Made by a program: the position numbers and the translations under genes. From Campylobacterota bacterium (lineage in GTDB: Bacteria > Campylobacterota > Campylobacteria > Campylobacterales > JAADDG01): DNA of 17,180 bases. The notes beneath the pieces are model-generated. The model did not search any database, had not been told where the DNA came from, and was given only the letters and a program-made list of their open reading frames with translations. The stretch is from the NCBI GenBank assembly GCA_013154075.1, contig JAADDG010000108.1, positions 1-17,180 on the forward strand, in the 5' to 3' direction. Position 1 is the stretch's first letter, and each line of letters starts with the position of its first letter. Positions 1 through 7,930 of the stretch are shown in pieces.

Positions 1-26
1 GAAATAAATCCCGCTATCGAGCACAT
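1..26 (-). CDS. N-terminus of a class II glutamine amidotransferase (asparagine-synthase-like), cut by window edge
   Basis: Only eight full codons are visible. Read leftward from an ATG at 26-24 they give Met-Cys-Ser-Ile-Ala-Gly-Phe-Ile. This matches the start of class II (Ntn-type) glutamine amidotransferases such as AsnB and GlmS, where the Cys after the initiator Met becomes the glutaminase nucleophile. A GGAG ribosome-binding site lies 7 nt upstream of the ATG, inside the preceding glycosyltransferase gene, and the two genes overlap by 13 nt, which is typical of coupled genes in this operon. By position it is the fifth gene of the leftward polysaccharide operon. Since the locus is for glycan synthesis, an AsnB-like amidotransferase (amidation of a sugar acid) is more likely than GlmS, but eight residues cannot separate them. 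The product continues beyond position 1. Confidence 0.6.
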
Positions 27-1204
27 GAGACCGCTCCGCTTTTGCAATAAGCAAGCTCGATAAAATTTCTATACCTATCTACAATTTTACTCTTCTCAAA
101 ATCCATAACCCTCATCTTTCCAAGCTTTTCATAATTTTTCCTAAGCTCTGCATCCTCTTTTACTCTTCTCATCGCTTCACTCATAGATTGAGCATCCCCT
201 ACGGGAGTTAAAATACCGTACTTACAAAGCTCTATTCCGCTTTGCAAATTGAAAGAGGTTCCGTTTTGCACGGCCAAAATCTCTCTCGGACCGCTTTTGC
301 AATCGGTGCTTATCACCGCAGTCTCACAAGCCAAAGATTCCAAAAGCACATTAGGAAACCCCTCATAATCGGAGCTTAAAACAAAAGCATCGGCTTTTGA
401 GAGATATTTGAAGGGATTTGATTGTCTGCCAAGCAAAAAGACTCTATCCTCCAAACCCAAATCCTCTATAAACTTCTCAAGCTCTTCCCTTAAATCCCCC
501 TCCCCTATAATAATCAACCTCGAATCGGGGTCATTTAACATATAAAAAGCTTCTATAAGCATCTTTTGGTTTTTTTGAGGATGAAGCCTTCCTATATTGA
601 TATAGGTAAAATAATCAAAAGGAAAAGAGCATTTTTCATCCTTTAGCCTATCAATCCTATCAAGATCTATAGGATTATAAACTACATGAATCAAACCGGA
701 GGGGATTTTGAAATTTTCTATCAAATCGGCCTTTATACCTTCCGAATTTGGCAAAATCATATCCGCTTTGGGATATAAGTTTTTTATAAGATATCTATTT
801 ACTTTATCTTTCATAGAAGAGGTACCGTACTCCTTTGATGGAGCTATTCTCTCGCTTATTATGCAAACCGCTTCATTTCCGTAACTTTTGGATAAAACAT
901 TTATATAATTGGGTCTATTCATAAAAGATAGTGAAATATCTATCTCATAATTTTTACAAAATTCCTTATAACTAAAAGCCAAAAAAGGAAGCTTGGCAAG
1001 CTTTTTTATACCGCTTTCTTTATACTCTCCCTCTCCAAGTACGATAACCTCAATCTCTTTGGGAATCTCGTAATCAATTCTATCATGCATCAAAACCAAA
1101 AAGATCTCATACTCATCCTTAAGCTCTCCCAAAAGGATGGATACCACCCTCTCGGCCCCGTCTCCTTCCAAAGAATAGATCAAAATAGATAGTCTCTTTT
1201 TCAT
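14..1204 (-). CDS. GT4-family (GT-B fold) glycosyltransferase
   Basis: A 396-residue retaining glycosyltransferase that transfers a sugar from a nucleotide-sugar donor to a lipid-linked repeat unit at the cytoplasmic face of the inner membrane. The N-terminal acceptor domain opens with a beta strand followed by GDGAER (residues 14-19), the usual glycine-rich loop. The C-terminal donor domain has the strand and loop 'NIGRLHPQKN' and the family signature E-x7-E at E281 and E289 (YEGFPNVLLE), followed by SGPREI. Length is normal for the family. It starts at an ATG 9 nt after the stop of the preceding glycosyltransferase gene, with only a weak purine-rich site (AGGGG) before it, so coupling to that gene is likely. 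It resembles its neighbour in layout and motifs, which suggests an old duplication that now adds different sugars. Donor and acceptor sugars cannot be read from the sequence. Confidence 0.88.
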   Translation of the reverse strand: MKKRLSILIYSLEGDGAERVVSILLGELKDEYEIFLVLMHDRIDYEIPKEIEVIVLGEGEYKESGIKKLAKLPFLAFSYKEFCKNYEIDISLSFMNRPNYINVLSKSYGNEAVCIISERIAPSKEYGTSSMKDKVNRYLIKNLYPKADMILPNSEGIKADLIENFKIPSGLIHVVYNPIDLDRIDRLKDEKCSFPFDYFTYINIGRLHPQKNQKMLIEAFYMLNDPDSRLIIIGEGDLREELEKFIEDLGLEDRVFLLGRQSNPFKYLSKADAFVLSSDYEGFPNVLLESLACETAVISTDCKSGPREILAVQNGTSFNLQSGIELCKYGILTPVGDAQSMSEAMRRVKEDAELRKNYEKLGKMRVMDFEKSKIVDRYRNFIELAYCKSGAVSCAR

Positions 1205-1213
1205 AAATAGCCC

Positions 1214-2293
1214 CTATTCAAGCAAAGTCTTTTCATAAATTTCAAGTATTTTTGAAATATCGTATCTATATACACTTCTCTTTATCTTTTCCCTATCAAA
1301 CTTCTCTTTAGAAAGCCTCTCGATCGCTTTTGCAAAAGCAAGTTTATCTCCATTCCTGATTTTCAAACCGTTTAAATTATTTATAATTATTTCGTTTATT
1401 CCACCTTTGCATTCATACGCGAGTACAAAAAGCCCGCAAGCGTTAGCCTCCAAAACGATATTGGGAAAACCTTCGTACCTTGAAGTAAGCACCAAAAGAT
1501 CGGCTTTTCTCATAAGAGGATAAGGATTTTTGCAAAAGCCGTAAAATCTAACTCTATCTTTAATATTTAGTTTATTGGCAAGTTTTATTAAATTCTCTCT
1601 CTCTCCACCCTCTCCCACTATCGTTAGAAAAATATTTTTATCTTTTACCAACGAAAAAGCCTCAAGCAGTCTGTCAAAGCCTTTCTTTTTGCTCAAAGAG
1701 CCAACGGCCAAAAGATTGAATCTGCTCTCGTCAAAAAATCCGTCATCGCTTTCACAAGATTCGTAAACGGCTTTTATATCTATGGGATTGTTTATAATTT
1801 TTATTTTATTGGAAGGTATTTTAAAGTTATTTACCAAATCATCATACATATCTTTAGATTGAGCGATAATCAGATCAAAATTTTTATAAACGGTTTTAAA
1901 CATCAAATCAAAAAGTTTCGGATATTTCTCATCTCTATTTTTTATCGAGACGATATTCGTCTCCCTTGCTATAAATTTAATCTTTTTAGAAAAAAAGGGC
2001 CTTATTACCGAAATCAAAAGATTCATAGAACCTATGCTTGAGAAAACTATATCCGGCTTTAATCTCTTTAAAGCAAAAAAAACAGGCAAAAAACCGCTTC
2101 TTAAGCTATCTTTATTTAATTCTATCGTTTCTATATCACTTGGGATACAATCTACAAACCTTCCCTCTCTTTTCAAAAGCAGTAAAATTATCTCAAACTT
2201 TTCTCTATTTAAATTATTTATAAGAGTACAAACTATCTTCTCCGCCCCTCCTCCGTTTAAAGCGGGCAGAATGAAAACTATCCTTTTTCTCAT
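1214..2293 (-). CDS. GT4-family (GT-B fold) glycosyltransferase
   Basis: A retaining glycosyltransferase of about 359 residues, predicted to add one sugar of the repeat unit in the cytoplasm. The N-terminus has the loop GGGAEK (residues 14-19). The donor-binding half contains 'AVGSLSKKKG' and the E-x7-E motif at E274 and E282 (YEGFPNIVLE), followed by an acidic/glycine-rich segment 'CKGGINEI'. I chose the ATG at 2293: it forms an ATGA overlap with the TGA stop of the upstream amidotransferase gene, and the protein then begins MRKRIVFILP, as relatives do. A GTG at 2305 would add four residues and cannot be excluded. The downstream glycosyltransferase follows after 9 nt. Family assignment is secure; sugar specificity is unknown. 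Confidence 0.88.
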   Translation of the reverse strand: MRKRIVFILPALNGGGAEKIVCTLINNLNREKFEIILLLLKREGRFVDCIPSDIETIELNKDSLRSGFLPVFFALKRLKPDIVFSSIGSMNLLISVIRPFFSKKIKFIARETNIVSIKNRDEKYPKLFDLMFKTVYKNFDLIIAQSKDMYDDLVNNFKIPSNKIKIINNPIDIKAVYESCESDDGFFDESRFNLLAVGSLSKKKGFDRLLEAFSLVKDKNIFLTIVGEGGERENLIKLANKLNIKDRVRFYGFCKNPYPLMRKADLLVLTSRYEGFPNIVLEANACGLFVLAYECKGGINEIIINNLNGLKIRNGDKLAFAKAIERLSKEKFDREKIKRSVYRYDISKILEIYEKTLLE

Positions 2294-4110
2294 CCTCTCA
2301 TCCACTCTTCATACCAAAGCTCAAACGCAAATATATTCCAAAGAGTAACTATCTTTTCATCTCTTCCGTCTAAGAAATCGTCTCTCATCTTTATAATCTT
2401 CTTGGCATCCAAAATATTTTCTCTTTTTAATCTATCTTCCGAAAGCATATCGGTAAACAGATCGAAAAGATCCTCTCTAAGCCACTTCTCAAGCGGAAAA
2501 CTAAAGCCGTGTTTCTCTCTCTCCATCAACTCTCTTGGAATATATTTATGCGTCATCTCTTTTAAAACATATTTTTTTATCCCGTTTTTCTGTTTGATAT
2601 CGGCTTTGATTCTGCCCATAAACTTCAAAAGATTCTCATCCAAAAACGGCTCTTTCAATATCAGTGAAAAATAATCGGCCGCTCTTTGACTCTTTACTAT
2701 CTCGTCATCGAGAAGGTAAGTTTTTATCGTCACGGCCAAAAGCTGATTTAGTTCGTCATTCGCATTGGATAGAAGATTTTGATCGAAATTGCTATAAGGC
2801 ATAAATAAAAGCTTTTTTAAAAGGATCTCGTTAACCTCTTTGAAACTAAGAGTTTGGCTTTTGTGCTTTAACATCTGAGCGATATTTTCACTCTTTAGCA
2901 TATTTTGAATCTTTTCCATTTTTGTAAATATATTATTGCCAAAACTCTTATTTACCATATCTTGAGGCAAAAAGGCGCTAACGGTTTTAGCCATTTTATG
3001 CCTCATAGAGGAAGGCACTCTGTTTAAAAATCTAAATTTCTCTATATCATCGCCCGTCCCGAAAACCTCATCCCCTCCGTCTCCCCCAAAAACGGTATCT
3101 ATCTCGTCTCTTACAAGACTAAGAGCGTATATCGTTCCAAAAGATGCCTTATCTCCAAAAGGCTCGTCATAAGCTTTGACAAAAAGAGAAATAGTATCGA
3201 TTAGATTTTTGGAGCTAAAAATAAATTCATAATGTTTCGTTCCTATTGCTTTGGATATTCTTCTTGCATAGCCCGATTCGTCATATTCGCTATCTTCAAA
3301 ACCAACCGTAATGGTATAAATCGGATTATTCAAATATCTCGAACAGAGTGCGGCCAAAATGGAACTATCATACCCGCCGCTTAAAAGCACCCCTATATTG
3401 TCAGCCTCCTTACTCCTCTTTACAACGGAATCTATCAAAAGCTTCTCGGCTCTCTCCTCAGCTTCTCTCTCACTAATATCCAAAGGCGGCATATTATAAA
3501 TATAGGCTATATCGAAATATCTGTTTTCTTTAAAAATCCCTCTTTTTAAATCAAACTCCAAATATGATCCGGCTCTTACCTTCTTTACCTTATCCCATAT
3601 GCTCCAAGGCTCCAAAACATATCCGAAACTAAAATACAAAAATAGAGCTTCATTAGAGAGTTTTTTATCAAAAAGCGGAAAATCCAAAATATATTTGAGT
3701 TTATCGGCAAAAATTATAAATCCGTTCCCTTCAAAATAGTAAAGAGGCATAATTCCCATTTTATCTCTAAATAAAAAAAACTTATTCTCCAAATTATTTA
3801 AAACGGCGGCCTTAAAATCGCCGTCCATCTTAGAGACAATCTCCTCCCCCCATTTATGAACGGCTTTTATAAAAATCTCGCTATCTCTTTTTGTTTCAAA
3901 ATCGTATCCGTATAGTTTCAGTTTTTTTACAAACTCATCTTTGTTATAGATCTCTCCTTTGAAAATTACGCTCAAATATCCGAACTTCTCGACTTTACAC
4001 TCTTTTGAAAATCCGAGAGCGGAGCCGTTTATGTTTATAAGAGAGAAATTTTGTATATTTTCAAATTCTTCGCTATTTCGATAATCCAAGAACCCAACTA
4101 TCTTTTCCAT
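2290..4110 (-). CDS. Asparagine-synthase-like amidotransferase with a degenerate glutaminase domain
   Basis: A 606-residue two-domain protein of the AsnB family. Such enzymes activate a carboxylate with ATP and amidate it with ammonia from glutamine; in O-antigen loci homologues (for example WbpS) amidate sugar uronates. Residues 1-200 match the class II glutaminase domain: FKGEIYN at 50-56, RDSE at 75-78, FLFRDKMG and PLYYF. The C-terminal synthetase domain is intact, with the PP-loop SGGYDSS at 244-250, YDEPFGD, GGDGGDEVFG, and a C-terminal segment EPFLDE...EKHGFSFP. The ATG at 4110 is chosen because AAGGA sits 7 nt upstream; a longer reading from 4161 has no such site and overlaps the deacetylase gene further. 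Oddity: the protein starts Met-Glu-Lys-Ile, so the nucleophile Cys2 is missing, and the family's Asn in FNGEIYN is Lys51. The glutaminase is probably dead, with ammonia used directly or supplied by a partner. Its natural substrate is unknown. Confidence 0.88.
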   Translation of the reverse strand: MEKIVGFLDYRNSEEFENIQNFSLININGSALGFSKECKVEKFGYLSVIFKGEIYNKDEFVKKLKLYGYDFETKRDSEIFIKAVHKWGEEIVSKMDGDFKAAVLNNLENKFFLFRDKMGIMPLYYFEGNGFIIFADKLKYILDFPLFDKKLSNEALFLYFSFGYVLEPWSIWDKVKKVRAGSYLEFDLKRGIFKENRYFDIAYIYNMPPLDISEREAEERAEKLLIDSVVKRSKEADNIGVLLSGGYDSSILAALCSRYLNNPIYTITVGFEDSEYDESGYARRISKAIGTKHYEFIFSSKNLIDTISLFVKAYDEPFGDKASFGTIYALSLVRDEIDTVFGGDGGDEVFGTGDDIEKFRFLNRVPSSMRHKMAKTVSAFLPQDMVNKSFGNNIFTKMEKIQNMLKSENIAQMLKHKSQTLSFKEVNEILLKKLLFMPYSNFDQNLLSNANDELNQLLAVTIKTYLLDDEIVKSQRAADYFSLILKEPFLDENLLKFMGRIKADIKQKNGIKKYVLKEMTHKYIPRELMEREKHGFSFPLEKWLREDLFDLFTDMLSEDRLKRENILDAKKIIKMRDDFLDGRDEKIVTLWNIFAFELWYEEWMRG

Positions 4111-5110
4111 ATCCGTATCCTTTAAGCTCTTCCTCTCTCTTGCCCGCAAACTCTCTTGCATAAACGGCGGCCTCTTTCATGCTCAAAGAGAGCATATTGT
4201 ATTTTCTTTGCATCTCTTTATAAAAAATTAAAATATCTTCCAAAAATTTAAGATTTTCCTCCGTCTTTACCCCGAAATTATGAGGGTGCCACCATAGATG
4301 AAAAAGACGCCTATTCTTAGCCGCGTACGCCATCTGAGCCTTTATCCTTTTAAGCCTTAAAACATTCAAAACCGGATTATTGGAAACAGGCCTTAAAAAC
4401 CTGCTTGAGGGAATATCTGTAGGAGTCTTGAGAGGATCTATGTCTCTGCAGTGATAACCGGTGAGATTTATATGGCTATCGGCGAAAAGAAGAGTTTTTC
4501 TTAAAATATTTTGCTTATTTTTCTGATCCCTCGGAGCGTATATGAAACTTTTCGGATTTCCCCTATAAGCTATAAATCCGAGCTTTTTTAATATCTCCAA
4601 ACACTCTTTGCTATATTGATCTCTTGGAAAAACTATACTTTTTAGATCGACTCCTATCTCTTTTGCCTTTTTTTTGGCATAGAATATGTCGCTTAAAAAC
4701 TGCTCTTTATTTTGCCCCTTTTCAAGACAATAGTAGTGAGAAAAGGTATGAGAGCCTATCTCCTGAAACGCGGTATTTTTGATTTTTACGATATCCTCTT
4801 TGGCAAAAAGGAGTCTGCTATCGAGTTTTCTTAAGCGATCGAAATACTCATAAGAAGAAAAACTACTCTCTTCATAAGTGGGAAGCATAGGAGGCATACC
4901 TCTCTCAAGTTCGTCGAAATCCTCAAAATAGAGATATCCCAAAATAGCCCACGTTACATGGATATCGTATCTCTCGAAAAGTTTCAAAAGCTTTTCAACG
5001 GCCCTATGAGCTCCTAAAATATTATTTTTATAGAGATTTAGAGGCTTGCTATCCAGCACTCCCCAATAAAGTTCGAAGTCCAAAGAAATCGTAAAAATGC
5101 CGTTATACAT
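4073..5110 (-). CDS. Polysaccharide deacetylase (CE4/NodB-type) family protein
   Basis: A 345-residue protein of the NodB-homology superfamily, predicted to remove N- or O-acetyl groups from a glycan using a divalent metal. Visible motifs in order: SLDFELYWG near the N-terminus, with Asp11 in the position of the catalytic base motif and Glu13 replacing the usual second Asp; the metal-binding HTFSH (His121, His125); an FPRDQ segment, with the Arg typical of motif 3; and WWHPHNF (His275, His277) in the position of the late His motif. There is no signal peptide or membrane segment, so it acts in the cytoplasm, probably on a precursor or nucleotide-linked sugar. The ATG at 5110 has a GGAG site 8 nt upstream. 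It is the first gene of the leftward operon and overlaps the amidotransferase start by 38 nt. The substrate is not determined by sequence. Confidence 0.85.
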   Translation of the reverse strand: MYNGIFTISLDFELYWGVLDSKPLNLYKNNILGAHRAVEKLLKLFERYDIHVTWAILGYLYFEDFDELERGMPPMLPTYEESSFSSYEYFDRLRKLDSRLLFAKEDIVKIKNTAFQEIGSHTFSHYYCLEKGQNKEQFLSDIFYAKKKAKEIGVDLKSIVFPRDQYSKECLEILKKLGFIAYRGNPKSFIYAPRDQKNKQNILRKTLLFADSHINLTGYHCRDIDPLKTPTDIPSSRFLRPVSNNPVLNVLRLKRIKAQMAYAAKNRRLFHLWWHPHNFGVKTEENLKFLEDILIFYKEMQRKYNMLSLSMKEAAVYAREFAGKREEELKGYGYGKDSWVLGLSK

Positions 5111-5128
5111 ACTATAGGCTCCAACCGC

Positions 5129-5147
5129 TTATTTTATAGTAAAATAA
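5129..5147. repeat. AT-rich inverted repeat in the leader of the leftward operon
   Basis: Perfect 8-bp arms TTATTTTA (5129-5136) and TAAAATAA (5140-5147) around a TAG spacer. It lies just downstream of the leftward -10 box at 5157-5162, about where transcription would begin, so it could be an operator. The arms are entirely A/T in an AT-rich gap, so chance occurrence is a real possibility. Confidence 0.35.
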
Positions 5148-5156
5148 TTTATAACT

Positions 5157-5162
5157 ATTATA
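5157..5162 (-). promoter_or_regulatory. -10 box of the leftward polysaccharide operon
   Basis: The minus strand reads TATAAT here, a perfect sigma-70 -10 hexamer, 46 nt before the deacetylase start codon. No good -35 hexamer is present at the expected distance (the minus strand reads TGTTCT at 5180-5185), which is normal in Campylobacterota. The presumed -35 region overlaps the inverted repeat at 5170-5193, so a repressor or activator bound there could control this promoter. Confidence 0.55.
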
Positions 5163-5169
5163 TTTAATA

Positions 5170-5193
5170 TTACCTAAATAGAACATTAGGTAA
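5170..5193. repeat. Operator-like inverted repeat TTACCTAA-N8-TTAGGTAA between the divergent operons
   Basis: Two perfect 8-bp arms, TTACCTAA (5170-5177) and TTAGGTAA (5186-5193), are separated by 8 nt, placing the arm centres 16 bp apart, which suits a dimeric DNA-binding protein better than an RNA hairpin. The repeat sits between the leftward -10 box and the start of the rightward operon, so one regulator could control both arms of the polysaccharide locus. No terminator function is expected because no T-run follows on either strand. Confidence 0.5.
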
Positions 5194-5200
5194 AATTTGT

Positions 5201-5206
5201 TAAAAT
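5201..5206 (+). promoter_or_regulatory. Candidate -10 box of the rightward wzx operon
   Basis: TAAAAT lies 22 nt before the flippase ATG at 5229, directly after the inverted repeat at 5170-5193. A similar TAAAAT at 5191-5196 inside the repeat is an alternative. Neither has a recognisable -35 box. The assignment rests on the need for a rightward promoter in this 118-bp gap and is weak. Confidence 0.25.
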
Positions 5207-5228
5207 AAATTGACAGCCAGGATTCAAA

Positions 5229-6497
5229 ATGATTTTAAACCCTATAAAATATTTCTCCTCAAACCGAAACGCAAAAAGAATATTTTCAAACTTCATCTCT
5301 TTATCACTTCTACAAGGCATAAACTATTTAGCGCCTCTTATACTTTTGCCATATCTTGTCAGAGTCTTGGGTATAGAGACTTACGGACTTTGGGCGTTTG
5401 CATACGCCTCCATATCCTACTTCATTCTTTTAACCGACTACGGCTTCGAATTTACCGCCACCAAAAACATCTCCATCCATAGAGACGACCCCGACAAGAT
5501 AAAAGAGATATTCAATTCGGTTTTGGCAATAAAATTTATTCTTTTGCTTCTTAGTCTACTTATCCTGACTATTCTTATTTTTAGTATCGATAAATTTGGA
5601 AAAAACTATATACTTTTTTACCTTCTTTTTGGAAGCGTAGTTGGACAGGTAATGTTTCCGGTATGGTTCTTTCAGGGAATGGAGAAGATGCAATATATAA
5701 CTATTCTAAACGTAGTAGCGAAACTTTTATTTATTTCAATGATATTCATATTCGTAAAACAACCCTCGGATATATATCTCGTAGCTCTTTTTAACGCTTT
5801 GGGATTTTTGAGTGCGGGAGTTATAGCTTTGTATATCATAAAAAAAGAGTATTCGATAAGCTTCCATCCACCCAAACTAAAAAATATAAAAGAGGAATTA
5901 AAAGAGGGATGGTACGTTTTTACCACAAGAATTACGGTAAATATCTACACGACTTCAAGCGTCATATTTTTGGGGCTTTTGGCTACCGATACGATGGTGG
6001 GCTACTACTCGATAGCCGAAAAGATAGCCATAGCCGTGGGAGGAATGTTCGTACCCCTTCTTCAAGCTCTATATCCCCATTTTGCAAAACTTTATAAAGA
6101 GTCCAAAGAGAGATTTTTCAAAGAGAATATGAAACTATCAGTAGCCATTTTCATAGCCGCCTCCATATTCGTAATAGCATTAAACATATTCGATAGAGAG
6201 ATACTTCGTTTCATAACGGGTAAAGAGCCCTCCGAATATCTTATCAATTTGGTACATATTTTATCTTTGGTGGTTTTGGTATTTCCTTACGGAGGACAGT
6301 TTACAAGAATGCTAATCTCAATGGAGAAATCGAAACTTCTAAATAAAATAGTCTTTATAGGAGCGATGATCAACTTAATAGCCGCTCCAATTCTAATCAA
6401 ACTTTTCTCGGCCGTAGGTCTTGCGTATCTGACGGTATTTTTAGGATTTTATATAGCGATAGTAAAGGGATATTTTACATACAGGGAGGCTTTTTGA
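5229..6497 (+). CDS. wzx: Wzx-type polysaccharide flippase (RfbX-like, MOP superfamily)
   Basis: A 422-residue integral membrane protein with roughly twelve hydrophobic segments, expected to flip undecaprenyl-diphosphate-linked repeat units from the inner to the outer leaflet of the cytoplasmic membrane. The N-terminal part is diagnostic of RfbX-like flippases: LQGINYLAPLILLPYLVRVL, then GIETYGLWAFA, then an ILLTDYGFEFTATK segment with a following ISIHRDD loop. Length matches the family. The ATG at 5229 follows AGGA by 8 nt. It is the first gene of the rightward operon; the polymerase gene begins 29 nt after its TGA stop. Presence of Wzx next to a Wzy-like polymerase and a Wzc-like protein indicates the Wzy-dependent route rather than ABC-transporter export. 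I see no truncation or frame disruption. Confidence 0.9.
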   Translation: MILNPIKYFSSNRNAKRIFSNFISLSLLQGINYLAPLILLPYLVRVLGIETYGLWAFAYASISYFILLTDYGFEFTATKNISIHRDDPDKIKEIFNSVLAIKFILLLLSLLILTILIFSIDKFGKNYILFYLLFGSVVGQVMFPVWFFQGMEKMQYITILNVVAKLLFISMIFIFVKQPSDIYLVALFNALGFLSAGVIALYIIKKEYSISFHPPKLKNIKEELKEGWYVFTTRITVNIYTTSSVIFLGLLATDTMVGYYSIAEKIAIAVGGMFVPLLQALYPHFAKLYKESKERFFKENMKLSVAIFIAASIFVIALNIFDREILRFITGKEPSEYLINLVHILSLVVLVFPYGGQFTRMLISMEKSKLLNKIVFIGAMINLIAAPILIKLFSAVGLAYLTVFLGFYIAIVKGYFTYREAF

Positions 6498-6526
6498 CGA
6501 TATTTATATAAAAAAGAAGCTAAAAA

Positions 6527-7930
6527 ATGGCGGTTTTTATATATCTGTCTCTTATATTTTTAATAATTTTCGTAGAGTTAAGTAGAAAAAAGTATTTTAC
6601 GTTCGATTTTATGACATCATTTAATTTCTTTTTTCTAATTTCATATGCGATAACCCCGCTTATTTTAGTCTCATCGGACAATCCTTTCAAATTTTTCGCA
6701 AAGGATATGATAAAAGGAGTCTATTATTACGGCCTTTCATCCACTCCCTATCTGATAGCTGCGGCGTATCTGGCTTTTTTGGCCGGTTATTACAACAAAT
6801 TTTTCAGATCACGTCTGCCTATTTTGATAATAGAGCCCAAATTCGACGAAAAAGCGATAATTAGACTATCTCCGATTTTTGTACTAACCTTGTCTTTTTT
6901 GCTGTTTGTATATATCATGCAGTTTGGAGGAGTAAAAGAGGCTTTGATGGCGGCCGAAGCTTATAGAGGAGGAGACTACGAACCTCCGAAATACGGTTTT
7001 GTTCAGAGATTTTTCCCCGCCAATACGGTTTTACTTTATTATAGCTATTATAAATATTTTTTAGATAAAGAGTGCAAAAATAAAACTCCCTTTTTATTTC
7101 TATTCATTTTCTCATTCTCCTTTTTTATCTTTCTCTTTTTTCTATTTAACAGTAGAGGATATCTGATTATTATTTTGGGTGGAATGTATCTTATTACTTC
7201 GATAGTAAATAAAAGATATTATATAACTCAAGTATTGATTTTATCGATAGTGGGAATTTTAATCATTCAAGTGGGAGATCCCCTCTTTTATGCGCTTCCC
7301 GATCTCATAGACAACGGATGGGATAGTTTTGTAATAACCTTCACCGACATAATAAAAGAGGAAGAGCAGACAACGGGAGGATTCGAAGAGTTCGTAAGCA
7401 ACTTCACTCATCCCGTAGTATCTTTGGACTTAAGTTTACAAAGATCGGGCTTTGATATCCCTTTTAGATATCTATCAGATCTTTGGATATCCATACTCTC
7501 TCTTCTTCCGGATAAACTCGTAGGTTTCAAAGATCCTTTAAGTGTCAGCAATATAAATACCATTTTAAACAAAGGAGTTTTGAAAGGAACGGTACTTGTG
7601 GGAATCCTTGGATACTTCTCTTACGCTCTTGGAGTGATAGGAGTGATTTTGGGAATGTTTTTTTACGGAGTTTTGGGAGGATATTTATCGAGATTTTTCT
7701 ATCAAAATGCGAAATTCAATAAAACCGTTTTAGTATTTGCATACTTTTTTATCTTCTATTACGGCTATTTCGTATTTAGGGGAGATCCGAAAATCACACT
7801 TCAAGAGCTGTTTATTTTGCTCTTTATCATATTCGTTATTCTGATTTTTTCAAAAATTTATATACAAAATCCGACATTAGACGATAGTAATAAAATAGTT
7901 TTATCCAAAAGCGGAGAAAAGGGAATATGA
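6527..7930 (+). CDS. wzy: Wzy-type oligosaccharide repeat-unit polymerase (probable)
   Basis: A 467-residue protein made almost wholly of hydrophobic segments (about ten to twelve), predicted to join lipid-linked repeat units on the periplasmic side of the inner membrane. Wzy proteins share little sequence, so the call rests on topology, length and position between a Wzx flippase and a Wzc-like chain-length protein. A long hydrophilic stretch around residues 260-330, containing DPLFYALPDLIDNGWDS and FVSNFTHPVVSLDLS, lies between membrane helices and is the likely periplasmic catalytic loop. The C-terminal helices include a glycine-rich run (GYFSYALGVIGVILG). The ATG has a poor ribosome-binding site (AAGAAG), so reinitiation after wzx is likely. 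The TGA stop overlaps the next start as ATGA. The main alternative is an O-antigen-ligase-type protein. Confidence 0.72.
   Translation: MAVFIYLSLIFLIIFVELSRKKYFTFDFMTSFNFFFLISYAITPLILVSSDNPFKFFAKDMIKGVYYYGLSSTPYLIAAAYLAFLAGYYNKFFRSRLPILIIEPKFDEKAIIRLSPIFVLTLSFLLFVYIMQFGGVKEALMAAEAYRGGDYEPPKYGFVQRFFPANTVLLYYSYYKYFLDKECKNKTPFLFLFIFSFSFFIFLFFLFNSRGYLIIILGGMYLITSIVNKRYYITQVLILSIVGILIIQVGDPLFYALPDLIDNGWDSFVITFTDIIKEEEQTTGGFEEFVSNFTHPVVSLDLSLQRSGFDIPFRYLSDLWISILSLLPDKLVGFKDPLSVSNINTILNKGVLKGTVLVGILGYFSYALGVIGVILGMFFYGVLGGYLSRFFYQNAKFNKTVLVFAYFFIFYYGYFVFRGDPKITLQELFILLFIIFVILIFSKIYIQNPTLDDSNKIVLSKSGEKGI

Noticed and set aside
2034..2348. 104-codon plus-strand frame at the glycosyltransferase/amidotransferase junction
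   Set aside because: It runs antisense through two well-supported genes, and its sequence resembles no family I know.
4111..4161. Longer amidotransferase reading starting at 4161
   Set aside because: The extra 17 residues are unlike the family N-terminus, and the internal ATG at 4110 has a strong AAGGA site at the right distance.
5210..5215. Perfect TTGACA hexamer before the flippase gene
   Set aside because: A matching -10 box would fall inside the start of the coding region (about 5233), downstream of the ribosome-binding site, so it cannot serve as the -35 of this gene.
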